Source: Azadirachta indica (taxonomy: Eukaryota; Streptophyta; Magnoliopsida; Sapindales; Meliaceae). Taken from it: a stretch of DNA of 64,000 nucleotides. The notes beneath the pieces were generated by a model that had not been told where the DNA came from, did not search any database, and worked only from the letters and a program-made list of their open reading frames with translations. The DNA lies in NCBI GenBank assembly GCA_022749755.1, contig CM040448.1:12274481-12338480 (forward strand). Reading direction: 5' to 3'. The first letter of the stretch is position 1. Every line of letters begins with the position of its first letter. Positions 22,485 to 35,513 of the stretch are shown piece by piece. Both the position numbers and the translations under genes were made by a program.

Positions 22485-23901
22485 TGATAAGTGCATAAAA
22501 TACGCACTTATCATTTATTTTTAGACTTAAGTTGTTTATTTATTTCTCAAGTTTCATTGGTATTTAATGCGTTTAGGTCGTTTTGTGTAGATAATGAGAG
22601 AATTAGCCCTCTAAGGTAAATTCAGCTTGAAAAGGAAGATATTCGAGGGCTACATTATATGATAATTGGGGGTTGAAATGCAAGTTAATTGAGGGTCAAA
22701 AATGCAAAACTTTTAGGGACCAAAACACCATCTTTTAAAATTTGAAGAAGTCATAATTCTACCCTAAGGCAGAATTGATGGTGTGGTCGCACTAAGGTTT
22801 CTGCCTCAGAATAGAATTTATGGCGCGACTGTGTCCCTAGTACTGGCATCTTTGTACTCCCAGGCTATTTTGGTACCCCCGTACTCACTGGACTCGTTTT
22901 GAACGCTTCCTTGAAATAAACCTAATGATTTTTGGATAGCTTGATATGGGAAAATTTAGGGTTATTTATTTTAGAGGTTTGGGAAAGATGAGAGCTTACT
23001 TTTAGAAAGAGAATAGCTTAGAAGTAAAGAAAAGAGGGGACATACAGAGAAGCTAAAAAGAAAGAGTAATTGGGAAGTAAGCAAAAGGAGAAATTTTGAA
23101 GAAAAACTCTCTATCATAGTTCTTCTCTCTACTCTTATCTTATTTCATTATATTAAATTTAGATACTTGACTATATTGTGAATGATTGAACTTATGAACG
23201 TTGGTTGTGAATTCTTTTTCATGATTGGCTAAATTTAATACCTAGGGCAATGATTTAATCTTTTGAAAACATCGATGTTCTGATTTTTGTGTTATTCTTG
23301 ATTAATATTCCTAGGTTGCATGTTTATCATGAACATAATACGATTAGTTAACTGACCATTAATTAAGTGATTCATGGACCGATTGAGAAATATTGATTGT
23401 GTTTAGATTGTTTGATAAACACCACAAATAGTATATTAAATAGAGATATATTAATATGGTTTGTATAGTAGATTTAGTGATTATTACCGCTCATAATGCA
23501 TTTCATTTAATTCATGTTTACATAGATATAATAAGCGCGTAAACGAGGAATATATGTGATTGATTTCAAGAGAGACAGTCGAATAGGTTAAAGTAGTCAC
23601 ATTAGTAACATAGTGTTAATCGGAATAACACAATTTGAAGAATTAGGTGTGTAAATTGAGTTAAATCATTAGTTCTAAATATTAGTCTCATTGGAATTTC
23701 CCTTTAGATTTTGTATATTAGTTTGTAGTAATTTTAATTTATTTTAATTTTGCATCATATCATTTTCGCCTCTTCAAATAAATTCAGGAAAAATCATCTT
23801 CATTACTTAATTGATTAATACTCCTTGTGGAATAATATTCTACTTACACTATACTACTTGTTTTGCGACAACGTACACTAACGTTGATAAATCATTCAAC
23901 A
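22485..23901 (+). mobile_element. Solo LTR (1417 bp) with 5-bp target duplication ATTAT
   Basis: The element starts TGATAAGTGC and ends CATTCAACA, so it has TG...CA ends. ATTAT lies directly on both sides (22480-22484 and 23902-23906). The first 30 bases hold a perfect 10-bp inverted repeat TGATAAGTGC / GCACTTATCA (22485-22514). No gag-pol coding sequence is inside. The length and ends fit a Ty3/gypsy LTR left after LTR-LTR recombination. The related direct repeat B (24726-24866) shows the uninterrupted sequence at the insertion point. Confidence 0.85.
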
Positions 23902-23906
23902 ATTAT

Positions 23907-24723
23907 ATGCATATACATATACATATACATATGTATATATATATATATGTATACATAATTATTATTTAATTATATATGTGTATTTAATTTGTTAATGTTA
24001 CAAAAATAATTATTATTTTAATTTTTTAACTTTTTTAAAAGATTTTTTCAAAATCAGACTTTTATAGTTATTGTCTTTAATATAAATGCTTGAATGTGTT
24101 TTCTACCTAAATACTCATTGTTAGAGATCATTGTTCTTTCTACTCTTCTATGGACACTTGATTTATTCATTTTATCTTTTATTATAGTTCACCCTATCTT
24201 ATAGTACACCCTTAACTACTAAAACAAAGGTTACTTCTATTATGAAGGGGCATAGCACCAGACATTGGAAAGATAAAGAATTGCGTTACAATGTGAAGCC
24301 GAGAGTTGTATGTGAAATTTTCATCAAATATAATGCTAGTGACAAGGCCATTGATGAAATTTACCCTCTTCTTAGGTGGAACATAAACAAAGTCTATAGG
24401 CTAGAGTTATTAATGTTTTTTTATTATTATTTGTCCATACAAGTTTCTAGTTATCTATGTTAACCTAATTATTACTAATTTTACTTTTTTTATTATTAGT
24501 TTAACTGTTTAGGGACAAATTTTTTACATAAGATCAAGATATTGTCATTACTATCATTGAACTATCTGGTTTTAATCCTATAGACAGAGGTATATTTAAT
24601 GTTATAGAGAACTTCAAAGTTGACATTATAAGCTACTTTATCAATTTTTGTGATATACAATTTTCAATTTCTATTATTATAATGTTATTACAAAAATTTA
24701 TTTTATTATAAAATATATTACAC
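23907..24723. other. Between direct repeats; no gene seen
   Basis: It begins with a (TACATA)n/(TA)n microsatellite (about 23908-23955). An open frame at 24242-24463 (MKGHSTRHWKDKELRYN) is somewhat less AT-rich than the flanks, but I recognise no domain in it. It is likely part of the unclassified element bounded by the direct repeats. Confidence 0.35.
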
Positions 24724-24725
24724 AT

Positions 24726-24866
24726 TTTTCAATGTAAAAACTGTTATAGAAGTAAATTTTTTATAATATATTTTATAAATTTATTTAAGTTTACACTTGT
24801 GTATTTAATTTGTTAATTGTTACAAAATAATTATTATTTTAATTTTTATAAAATCATTATATACAT
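24726..24866 (+). repeat. AT-rich direct repeat B
   Basis: Partner of 22357-22484 and without the solo LTR: the sequence runs ATAAAATCATTATATACATT, as the empty site of repeat A would. Confidence 0.75.
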
Positions 24867-25429
24867 TTATATATGTATACATATATATATACAATAAATT
24901 AATTAAAATTGATTTAAAATTCAAAAACATTTTACTCATGGCGACCACCGACAAGTCACCACCATTGCACTATCGCCAACCACTATTGGCTGCCTGGCTC
25001 TAAGTAAATTGTTGTCGACATCATTATACTCTAAATTTTTCAATTTACACGATTATATATTTATTTAGAAAAAAATAATAGAATGAGGCCAAAAGTGGCA
25101 AAATAGTACAGCTATAGTGTCTCTACCGTCCCAATGAGGTAATACTATTATAATCCTTGGCTTAAGTACCCTTCGAAATAAAGCTGATTTAGAATAGTTA
25201 AACTATGATGGTAAGAATATATTGGTTGTTCACAGTTTTTTCCAAAAGACTTACCTCCTTAGCATTAACCAACTTGGTAGCTACGAGCCTAAGAGCCTTG
25301 GAATGTCTAATTACAAAAGAAATAACAAAATGGTTAATCTCAAAGAATGTTGACTCAGTAAATGATAATAGAGAGAAAGAGAAAAAGTAAAGTGATCTTG
25401 CTCTTGAAAATTCGAGGGAATAAGTTCCT

Positions 25430-25815
25430 CGTTTAGTTTGACTTTTTTAATGATAAAAATTTTTTTAAAATTTTTAAATGTCGTTTGATTAATATTAAAA
25501 AAGGGTTTTTGATAATTAAAAGAACTATTTTTCTTCTACTTGAAGAAGTTTAAAATTTGGCTTTTTAATAGTAGAATTTCTTCAACTTTTTTAAAAGATA
25601 AAATTATCTAAAATACTCTTAGTTTATTTCAAAAATTTTACGTTATTTCTTTAAAAAAATTTCAATTAAAATAATAATTCAAAATTTTCTAAAATTTATT
25701 TATGATAACTAAACGATTATAAATTTTTGTAAAAAACTTTACTTATAAAAACTCAACAAATAAAAGGTCTATTCTAAAAAACTTCATTTCAAAAGTTATA
25801 TCAAATGAATTTTAA
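25430..25815 (+). mobile_element. MITE-like AT-rich element, plus orientation
   Basis: Matches the reverse complement of about 61424-61840 along nearly the whole length. Shared blocks include GTCGTTTGATTAATATT (25482; GTCATTTGATTGATATT in the partner), TTTTTAATAGTA, ACGTTATTT, AATAATTCAAAATTT and TTTATGATAACTAAACGATTA. It is about 385 bp, without coding capacity, in two copies of opposite orientation 36 kb apart. Ends and target duplication were not fixed. Confidence 0.6.
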
Positions 25816-28800
25816 AAAATAAAGTTATATTGAGACACCTTATTTCGTTTAGGTATTAAGCATAAATAGGAAATAAGGGTATGCATTGAGAGAAGAGGAA
25901 AAGAATGAGATGTAAGAATAGAAAAAGGAGATAAAGTAGAAAGTGAAAAGAAAAGAAAAGATAGAATAATGAAGATGTTGGGGATAAAATAATGAGGTGG
26001 TTTGTTTTTAATTTTCATTGATGTACTATTCACTTGTTTTGAAAAAAAAAACAGAGAGAGAGAGAAGTTTTGAGAGAAAGAAAAATGGAAAATCAGGAAA
26101 ACGAAGAAGAAAGGAAAAAGGAAAAATTGAAGGAAGAAGAAGGAGAAAGAAGAAGAAATTAAAGGGTTGGTTAGATTTCTAATTTAGGTAGTTTAATTTT
26201 AGAAATTATATGATATAATTCAATTTTTAGAATTTTATTTAGTTAGAATATTCATTTAGATAAATAATTTTTAGAAATATATGTTAGATTTTGAATGCAT
26301 TTTAATGGTAATTGGTTAATTAATGTGTTTTAGGAAGCAATGCAATTGTAGCAAATCTAGGGGATGCTAAAACTTCTTGAAAAAAAATTGATAACTATAA
26401 GTGAATATTATTTTTAAATTATTACATGTTTTTTCTATGGAACCCATATATCGATAATGTACAGTAAGCCGTTTGGGCTTATTTTGGCCAGACAATACCA
26501 GAGTAATTTAACACTTGAGGAATGAATGGTTGCAAAGGCAACCTAAGCTTTAGTATAAAAAAACCTAGATTAAAGGCTGGTAAGTCTAAATGCGGGTAAC
26601 TTAAAAGACTCGTTAGGCCTAGCGAGTTTCATAACTACCAAGCTAGAAATAAGGTAAACGCTATACTATGCATCTAGGTTATCTTAAGTGACAACTTAGG
26701 GGATGAAGTTGATGACATAAGGGATTTGATCAAGCTAGAGCCTTTGACTCTGCTTCACAAATTCAGGGTCTTGACCTTGATCTTCGAGTGCTGGTTGTTA
26801 GAGAAGCAAATTTGATAACTAAAAGGCACCTAGCAACCTTGACATATTGATCTCAAAGAGTTTCGCAGAACTACCTGATAATTTATAATTAGAAACTAGA
26901 GCTGTTCAAAAGCCATCACAGAGCTAAATTCACTATTATTAGATTGCTTACAACTACCAGTTATCTCATAATCCATTTTTAACTATAGGAAAACTAAGAA
27001 CCTTATTACTTCTTAAGCACCGAAATGGATCAAACAAGCAAAACTATAGAAAATGTGAACAACCACAAAATGTTCTCCTAGAAATTTATTAATGATTTCT
27101 TAATTTTTCTATTATCTTAAGAAATTGTTCCACTTGTAATGAATTGGTTACTGTTGTGGGTAAATATCATTCTCATATGGCACAACTAGTAGGTAATATG
27201 TTAGTGGCACTTATCGCACACCCAAGAAAATCCCGATTGAGTCACCTTGAGAATGTTTTAGGCACAGTCCATACTCCAAAAAGGCAAAAAGAAAAAACAA
27301 GTAAAAGTCATAACGCCCTCACAATTGACAGCTATAACATTAGAGGCCCGCTAGAGCAAGACTCTCCATTTGAGGGAGGTATACAAAAGAGGAAGAAAAT
27401 GCCAGTAGTTAGCCCAAAGCGTGAAAACACTGCAGAGAATGAACGGGAGCCCTAGTGTCATAGAGGACTTTTGATGATGCAATAAACCTATACTTGTGCT
27501 AAATAAACTTAGCCAGCAATCTCACATTTCCGCAATGGAGGTTAACTCTTGAAATTTTTGTGCTTTAAAAGAAAACACAATATACTTATACAATATTACG
27601 AAGGGAAAACTCTTTTATACTTTTTTATTTCTTTGAGAAAAGACTACAATTATATAAGGTTTTGTGAGCTAAAGATTCACTTAACTCACTTGATAATCTT
27701 TAGCATTTTCACTACTATACACATACACACACACACATACATACATACATATATACATACAAAAGCAACTAACACCTCTGGTTGCTAAGGTCACATGTCT
27801 CAAATACATGCTACCATTACACATTTTTTTCAAGCTAAATGAACAAGTCTAAAGGCATTTTGTATGCCACTTCTCTTAAACTAAGGAACTACCTAACCAA
27901 GTTAAGGGGACTTGGTCTTCACTTAACACCTTATCAAGAACAAGTCTCTTTTGCCTTAATCTTAGTAAGTGCACCCCAATTAGGGCTTCACCGAATACCC
28001 TTACTACTACCTTAAGTCTTCTAACCTACGGTCCACATCTGTATTCACCCACAACACTCAGTATTTGCACTCATTGCATAACTATTACGCAATTGTTGCC
28101 CATCCTATTCTCGCTTACAACCATATTCCAAGTTTGACAAGTACATATCAATGATTATAACTATTGTCATAGCATTCTTGAAATACTAATTTATCTTCGA
28201 GTGCTCAGTGACACTCTTTGCAACGTAACCTCATACCCACGTCTCAAATCAACAAGATGCTATAACTTAAAGATTGTAACTTTCAAGTATAGGTTGTTTT
28301 AAGTAATAAAGTTTGAAAGTCTCTATAGGGAATATGTTATATAAGGTTCACAAATTCAATATCCAAATATGATGAAAATAAAATGAATTTGTTACTTGTT
28401 GAATGTAAATTTAATATTATTAACTATTAAGACATTAGGGATTCATTTTGTTGATAATTATAAAAATCATTCTTTACTCATTTTTTTTTAACTCAATTAA
28501 GAATCACTTAATAGATGATTTTAATCGGAAGATAAATATATTGAAATACATCACAATACCTCTTTGAAAAAAAGGTAACAAAATAAAAGATTAATTATTC
28601 AATTTATTTGTGAAAGTTATAACATACTTTGTTCTTGGTTTGTAGAAAATGTGCAAATATTCAGTGTACCTTTTGTTAATAATGAATCAAGCCTCATAAC
28701 AAAGCAAAACACTTTTAATAAATAGAATTCAGTCAATTAAAAAGATTTTACATTGAAGCACGACTTAGAATGGTAAAAGAACAATACTATAAAATCAACA

Positions 28801-30920
28801 AAACTACACCCTTAACCTTAATTACTAATTTAGAAAGATATTATTTAATTGAAGTTCAAATTATAAAAAGGAAACAAAATGATAACTAAGATCCCCCTTC
28901 CTCACTTTCATATCTTCCTTTATATAGGTAAAACAAAAGATACTTCACTTGTGTGAATATAATTTGCCAATTTTCAATTAATTACGCTCTATCAACTTGC
29001 AATATATTTTTGACAATCAAAACCACCGAAATTTATGAAATGGTCTTCTTCAAAGTTGTTAGTGGATGACTCAGCTTTCTAATAGTCTATATCTCACCCT
29101 TATTGATTTGGTAGAACGTAAGTTGTGTTAAAAATAGACATAAATGTTCAAGTTACATTTTTTCACCGCCCTTATAGAATGATGAGTCTTTTTGATAGCC
29201 AACCAGTTGAAATTTAGGATTATATAAAATATAAACAATTTAGAACTCTTTGTCAACTTTCTGGAACACTAAAGTGTATAATTTTTGGGTGCGTATTTTG
29301 CGAGATACGGCCAAAATACATAAACATGTTGGGCTGGTCCGAAGATACTTGAGAGTTCTATTGAAGCCCAACCTTTGGCTTACAAAGTTGTGAAATAATG
29401 AGTTTATGTTTCTCCAGCTTAAGAATCGTATCAATTGATATTTTGGATTGAAAGATACGCTCATTATATGAAATCTGCGCAAAACCGACTATTTAATCCA
29501 ATTCATATTTTACAATTCAATATACAGGAATATGTTTCATTTTTGAGGAACAGAAGGACATTATTAAGTGTAAATCATAATATTTCTCTTGATAAACCTA
29601 CACTTTTAAACATTTATCACAAGACCTGTTATACAGTCCTGTGTAAATCCTGCAACCTGTCAACATGATGCAAAGCAATCATTAAGTATGTTGCACACCA
29701 CGCGATTTAAGGCCCTAACACCTAGCCAATAGACGGGAACATTAATCATTAAAAAGAACTTAGGCTGGCGAACAACATGGGTTTTATGCATCAAAAAAGG
29801 TGGTTTAGCGCATAAGTAAAAAATTTGGCCAGCATCAATAAAAATAATGCCTAACTAGGTACAGATATATGGATAAAGAAGTAGGATATAGGAAGATCTT
29901 TTTAAATCTCATAGGAACTGTAAAATAAAAGAAGAAGGAAGAAATAAGACTTTTTGGGCCAGCCAAATGGAGGATAGAAATTGGTTGTCGAAATGATAAT
30001 ATGTTTTTAACTCTTTGTAAACTCCTTAAAATCTCTTCCACATGTCAAGTGCTACACAAGATCACTAAAGTACTTTTTGACGACTAGAGCATCTCATCCA
30101 TGAAATCGTGGGATCGTGACTATCCCTGAGTTACTAAGAAAGCCTATCGAGGATGCATTCGCATGAGAATAAATTGTGATTGTTGACCATGTTTTCGACT
30201 AAGGTAGCATTTATTTTTTTTGTTTAAACTCCAAACATGACTAAAATTTAAATTTAACTGAAATCTGAATTTAAATGATATGTTAGTTTTTTATTTTAAA
30301 ACATCTAAAAATATGTATAAAGTTATTTGTTTTAACAAAATAAAAAGTTTTAAAATTGATATTTTGACATATATACCCTTTAAATAATATACTTATATTT
30401 ATAATAATTTTGATTATTTTAGTACAATAATAAATAAAATTTCATAAATTATGTTAGTATGTACATTATTTATTTATTTGATATATAATTTTTTAAAAAA
30501 AATTAATTTCTAATTGATGATATAAAGATCAAAAAAATAAAAAAAAAAAAATAATAAGTGATATGTAATATAAGTACAATTATGTAAATACATAAATTTA
30601 TTGCAATAATTAAAGTAAAAAATAAGTAGAATTAAGAAAATAAGTAGAGAAGACCTATAATAGAGAATAGATACAGTAAAAATAGTTAATTAGAATTTTA
30701 ATTTTATTAGTATATAAATTAATAAAATATGAATATTTTTTAGAAAAAAAATATTAATTTATATTGCTAATTCATATTTAAATTAAAATTTTTAATTTAA
30801 TTATATTTAAATATTTTTAATAAATATTTAAACATAAATTAAAAAATAACTTCTAAATATGTAAATAATTATATTTAAATTTCAGTCCAAAAAAAAATCC
30901 CTAAATGTCATGTAGGAATC
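25816..30920. other. Intergenic between kinase copies; unclassified old repeats
   Basis: No gene supported. It contains a purine-rich tract (about 25900-26165), a (CA)n/(CATA)n microsatellite (about 27717-27762) and less AT-rich patches at 26440-27450 and 27880-28260. The patch at about 28860-29420 looks like a decayed LTR or untranslated transposon sequence, though I cannot name it. An open frame at 27144-27455 (103 codons, Lys/Arg-rich) has no recognised domain and may be a transposon relic. 30190-30900 is very AT-rich. Confidence 0.45.
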
Positions 30921-30924
30921 CAAC

Positions 30925-33350
30925 ATCCACAGGTACAACTAACTGTTGTCCTGATGCATGGCATTTTCTGAGTTGTTTCAAACCTAATTTTCAAGTCGTA
31001 CGCTAATTAAGAACGTTGCCCTTGCACCGTCACAAATAGAGTTGGTCAATCAATTGAACGGTCCAAATTCGTGGGTTGTTGAATCAAGTTATTTGAATCA
31101 ATGGAGCCACTTTCAGTTTGACTTAAAAATATAATCAAATCAAAATTATAATATTACCAATAATTTAATTTATAGTAACAATCCATAAATTAGAAAGTAA
31201 AATAATATAATAATACCCATGGGAAGATGCTTTGCAGAAGCAGATAGGCACTAAATTACACCAGTTTGAAGGCTTAATTATGAATAGTTTCATTTGTTTT
31301 CACACCATTATAATGCATACTCCATGAATTCCAAGGCTTGCTTTTGTCTTCACCAGAAGAAACAATTTTCTGCATCAAAATCATCGATATTTGTTTTCTT
31401 CTTGCCTGATCCACCTGCTGTATTCTGCCAAAACTTCATCATGATCAACTGTCGCTGCTTTCATCGGTCTCACACATAAAATAATGCTTTGGAAACGCTT
31501 TTGTTGCGTCTCAGAGTGCGAACAGGAGGAAAGGTTTGTTGTAATTTTAACAAAGAATTTTTTTCACGCCAACTTCAAGATATAGTAATTGAATCTATTG
31601 CTAATCGTTTTTTTTGACTCGATTTAATATTTTCTGTGGGAAAATTTTTATTAATACATACAAGCCATAGCAAGGATTACCCATGGGAAATATATCCTCT
31701 CAAGAAGCTTCTTCATGCAGCAAACAACTTCCATAACGACAACAAAATTGGAGGAGGGTATGGAAGTGTTTATTGGGGCCGTACAAGTAAAGGCAACGAG
31801 GCAATCCTTTCTTTCTTTCTCTTAATTTGCAGTAATCTAAGTTTAAATTAAGTATTTTTCTTCTTATACATGGAAATATCTAAGCAAAATTAATTGACTT
31901 TGATCCAAAATGCAGATAGCAGTGAAAAGATTGAAGGCGATGAGTGCAAAGGCAGAGACGGAATTTGCAGTTGAAGTGGAGATACTCGGTAGAGTGAGAC
32001 ATAAGAATTTGTTGAGATTAAGAGGATTTTATTTGGGTGGAAATGAAAGGCTCATAGTTTCTGATTACATGCCTAATCACAGTTTGTTCGCCCATTTGTA
32101 CGGTCAACTCGCCGCAGAATGTTTACTAGACTGGACTCGCAGAATAAGCATAGCCATCGGTTCAGCTGAGGGATTAGCGTAAGTAATTAAATTAAACCTT
32201 ATTAAGTACTCCCATAAATATATATATACTCAAATCTATAATTGCTTAAGTAAAATTGCTGAACTGTACATGTATATTTTTGGTCTGGTGCGTTGATGAT
32301 TATTTCTTGTGAAGGTACTTGCACCATGAGGCAAATCCGCATATCATACACGGAGATATTAAGACGAGTAATGTGCTCTTAGACACAGAATTTGAAACAA
32401 AAGTTGCTGATTTTGGTTTTGCAAAGCTGACACCAGATGGTGTTACTCAATTGACCACCAGATTGAAAGGAACTCGTGGATATTGGGCACCTGAATATGC
32501 CATGTGGGGGAAAGTTTCTGAGAGTTGCGATGTTTACAGCTTTGGAGTTTTACTCTTAGAGATAATTAGTGCAAAGACGCCACTAGAGGCACTCCCTGGA
32601 GGAGTGATACGTCATATCGTGCAATGGGTTAGACCCTATGCCCAAAAGGGTGCATTTGATCATATTGCCGATCCTAGATTGAAGGGTAAATTTAATCGAG
32701 ATCAGCTAAGATCAGTGGTGTTGATTGCGTTGAGATGCACTTATAGTGATCCGGAGAACCGGCCAAGCATGTTGGAAGTAGTGGATTGGCTCAAGGGTGG
32801 CGTCGGGAGGAGTACAAAGGAGATAACAGATGCAGAAGATATGGTTGAAGAAGAAGACGACGATAACGACGATAATGATACTGATTTTGAAAGGGATAGA
32901 AGGAAATAATCCAATTATAGAAGGAGAAGTACATGATTCAATATGAACTAAATGTTAATTATATATGTTTGTTTCTTTATTAATTTGGCAGAAAATTGTC
33001 AATTTTAACTTGTGAAATTATGATGTAATGTGAGTTGGAAAAAAAAAAAAAAAAAAGACTAAAGCAAATTGTGACTTGGTCTTCCAAGCTTTTTGATTTA
33101 CCACATCTCTTCCTTCTCGATTTTGCTATACTTATTCACATACGGTTTATTTAGAAACGTGGTCGTCCATTCGGGAGAAAACATATATGACCTACATACC
33201 TTTTAAAAAAAGACTGTCCTAACATATTTTGTTGAAATGATTTGGCCTCATTATGTACTGGGCCAGGTTTTCATTTTGAGAATATACTCGTATGATCAAA
33301 TCAAGACCAAAATGGACTCGAGTTGGGCCATTCGCATTTTTCGTAAATTT
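30925..33350. repeat. Kinase duplication, unit B
   Basis: Second copy of 17050-19500, with promoter, gene and 3' flank aligned. Confidence 0.85.
31484..32909 (+). CDS. PTI1-like receptor-like cytoplasmic kinase, copy B (altered catalytic motifs)
   Basis: Four exons were inferred: 31484-31533, 31665-31800, 31916-32178 and 32315-32909, giving 347 residues. It starts MLWKRFCCVSE, matching the second Met of copy A. The glycine loop has lost one residue (IGGGYGSV, 45-52, instead of IGEGGFGSV). Lys66 is in IAVK, and DFG is at 182-184. The HRD motif reads HGD (162-164): Asp is kept but Arg is Gly, as in some family members, so activation-loop regulation may differ. Intron 2 starts with GC as in copy A. 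Exon 2 uses an acceptor 10 bp upstream of the one copy A must use, which restores the frame after an indel (see findings). The tail is acidic (EEEDDDNDDND) and shorter than in copy A. Confidence 0.8.
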
Positions 33351-35482
33351 TTTCGAATTATGCACAAAATTATCAAAAAAAAAAAAAAAAAGTTATCTTC
33401 TATTGTAGGAAAGGCCCGTATCTACGGAGTAGAGAAGAAGGACGTGCCTTCCTTATAGGGGACACTGTGGTCCAATTTCATTAATATCTAAAACTTATAT
33501 ACCTAACATTCACTTAAGTAAATACGTAATAATAACAATAAGCTGCCACATATAATATATAGTCTTGCCCCTATACATGCTAATAATTGATGACTTCTTT
33601 TTTCTTTATGGTATAATGCATTAGATCATGAAAAATAATTAAAAGGAATTAACAGAGGAAAGCAAAGGGTATTTTTGAGTTGATATATATAAATTCAATT
33701 CTCTGTGTGCATGACATGATCAATGGATATGGGTCCATGATTTTGACAATACATTCATTGTCATACAAAAATATATATGAACGATATGAGTATTCCTTAG
33801 AAATTAATACCCCTATCATGCTCTGGTCTATCGCCCCATCGAACTCATTATGGTATATTTTTCAAAGAACAAAATTAACCACACAATTGAGATCTCCATA
33901 AACCCCACAATGTCCATGAATCACATCGAGTTAATAATTTCTATCAATTTTTCTTAAGAGTACTATTGTGTGTACAAACTTATTTGTAGATGACAATTTT
34001 GTATTATTTTTATATGTTACATATTTTTATGAGAATCAAAAACATTGTACAATAATTTGAATTTTTGGTATTACTATTTTTCAAATTTTGTACTGACAGG
34101 TTGCTTGGTATTCTAGAATTGCAAACAGTTCTTTTGACCCACAAGTTTAGGAGAAGTCGGGTTTGCATATAAATTAAGTATTTTAAGAAATTAAATCATG
34201 ATGGATTTGAATAAAAATTTATTATTATTTTATGTTTTTTTCTTAAATATATCAATTTATAACTGTTTCGAGCTCGTCTAAAAGGATTACCTAATTAAAT
34301 TTTTAGAATGTCATTTTTCTTGATTTCACCTTTAATAAAATTAATTATCTGTATAAAATGTCAAGATATAATTAATTAAAAATTTCATAGTCAATAGAAT
34401 AATTATTTTTCTTATCATTCTAGATATGCCGTAGAGACCACGCACAGGTAATCATAAGTGATTAATTTTATGCATTTATAATACTTTACAATAATTTTTT
34501 TAATCTTATTGAGGGTTTGTTTTCATTAAAAAAGATATATCCCCAAGTTTTGTTATTTGAAAGATTTAAATGTTTTCAAATATTAGAATTATGTAGATTT
34601 TAATCAAAAATATATAAAACAATAAATAAATGCTGGCTAGCCTAAGGGGATGTATAAATCATAATGTTGCTCCATGTTTCAATGAAAAAGAGTGGAGTCT
34701 TAATAAGACAGCGCATATGTGACAAGAAAAGAAGAAAAGAACAGAAAAAGACGAAATCCAAATTGGCATTAAAATGTGGAGGAATTTTTTTCCCCTTCGA
34801 AATCTCTATCATGAAGCTATTTAATTAAATACATATTTTTTAAAAAAAAAAAAAAGAAAGAAAAAAGCAAAAAGGAAAGATTAAAGAATGATGGTGATGC
34901 TAAGGTAATCGTAATAGCAACAGCTCATCGGAGTACAAAACACATAAGAAAAGTAAAGTGAAAAAAAAAAAAACAAAATAATTGTAAAAAGTAAGCAGAA
35001 TATTAAGTCTGGGTAGGGAACAGCCTTTTCGGGTTCCCAAATCCCAAGGTGCATGTTTTTATAGTAAAAAGAGAGCAAACCTAGTTATCCCTATTCTCCC
35101 TAATTGGCTACAGTTCGGACCCCCTACGAATTTGGGGAGCCCCTTATTCCCTTTTTTTATTTTTTAACTTCTCTCTCTATCTCCGATGTCTGTGATGTAT
35201 CACTCTTCTCTTCATTCACATACACACTTCTGCTCTGCTACATATGATGTGTTAAAAGCAAAATGACAAAAGTTTTGAAGCATTTGCATGCAATGGAAAG
35301 CAATAATCTGTATGTATGCTTGGATATGTAGGAACATTTAAAACACTAGAGAGCAAAAGAAAAGAGGGGTTAGCTGGACAAGCTAATGCTGCTGCTATGG
35401 TGAAACGGAGAGAAGAGAAGAGAAGGCGCAGCAGCCGGCCTAGAGTTACTAGGGTTATCAAGTAGAGTCTCAGATATATGTT

Positions 35483-35513
<31 letters not shown>

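Noticed and set aside
22485..23901. Reading this LTR as the 3' LTR of the gypsy relic at 19.9-22.3 kb
   Set aside because: It has its own 5-bp target duplication on both sides and splits an unrelated AT-rich repeat, so it is an independent solo LTR.
27144..27455. 103-codon Lys/Arg-rich frame as a host gene
   Set aside because: No domain recognised, surrounded by repeat-like sequence, and stops follow; left as an unclassified relic.
35397..35465. Basic 22-codon frame MVKRREEKRRRSS
   Set aside because: No homologue recalled and no promoter or conserved copy; purine-rich sequence often gives Arg/Lys/Glu frames.
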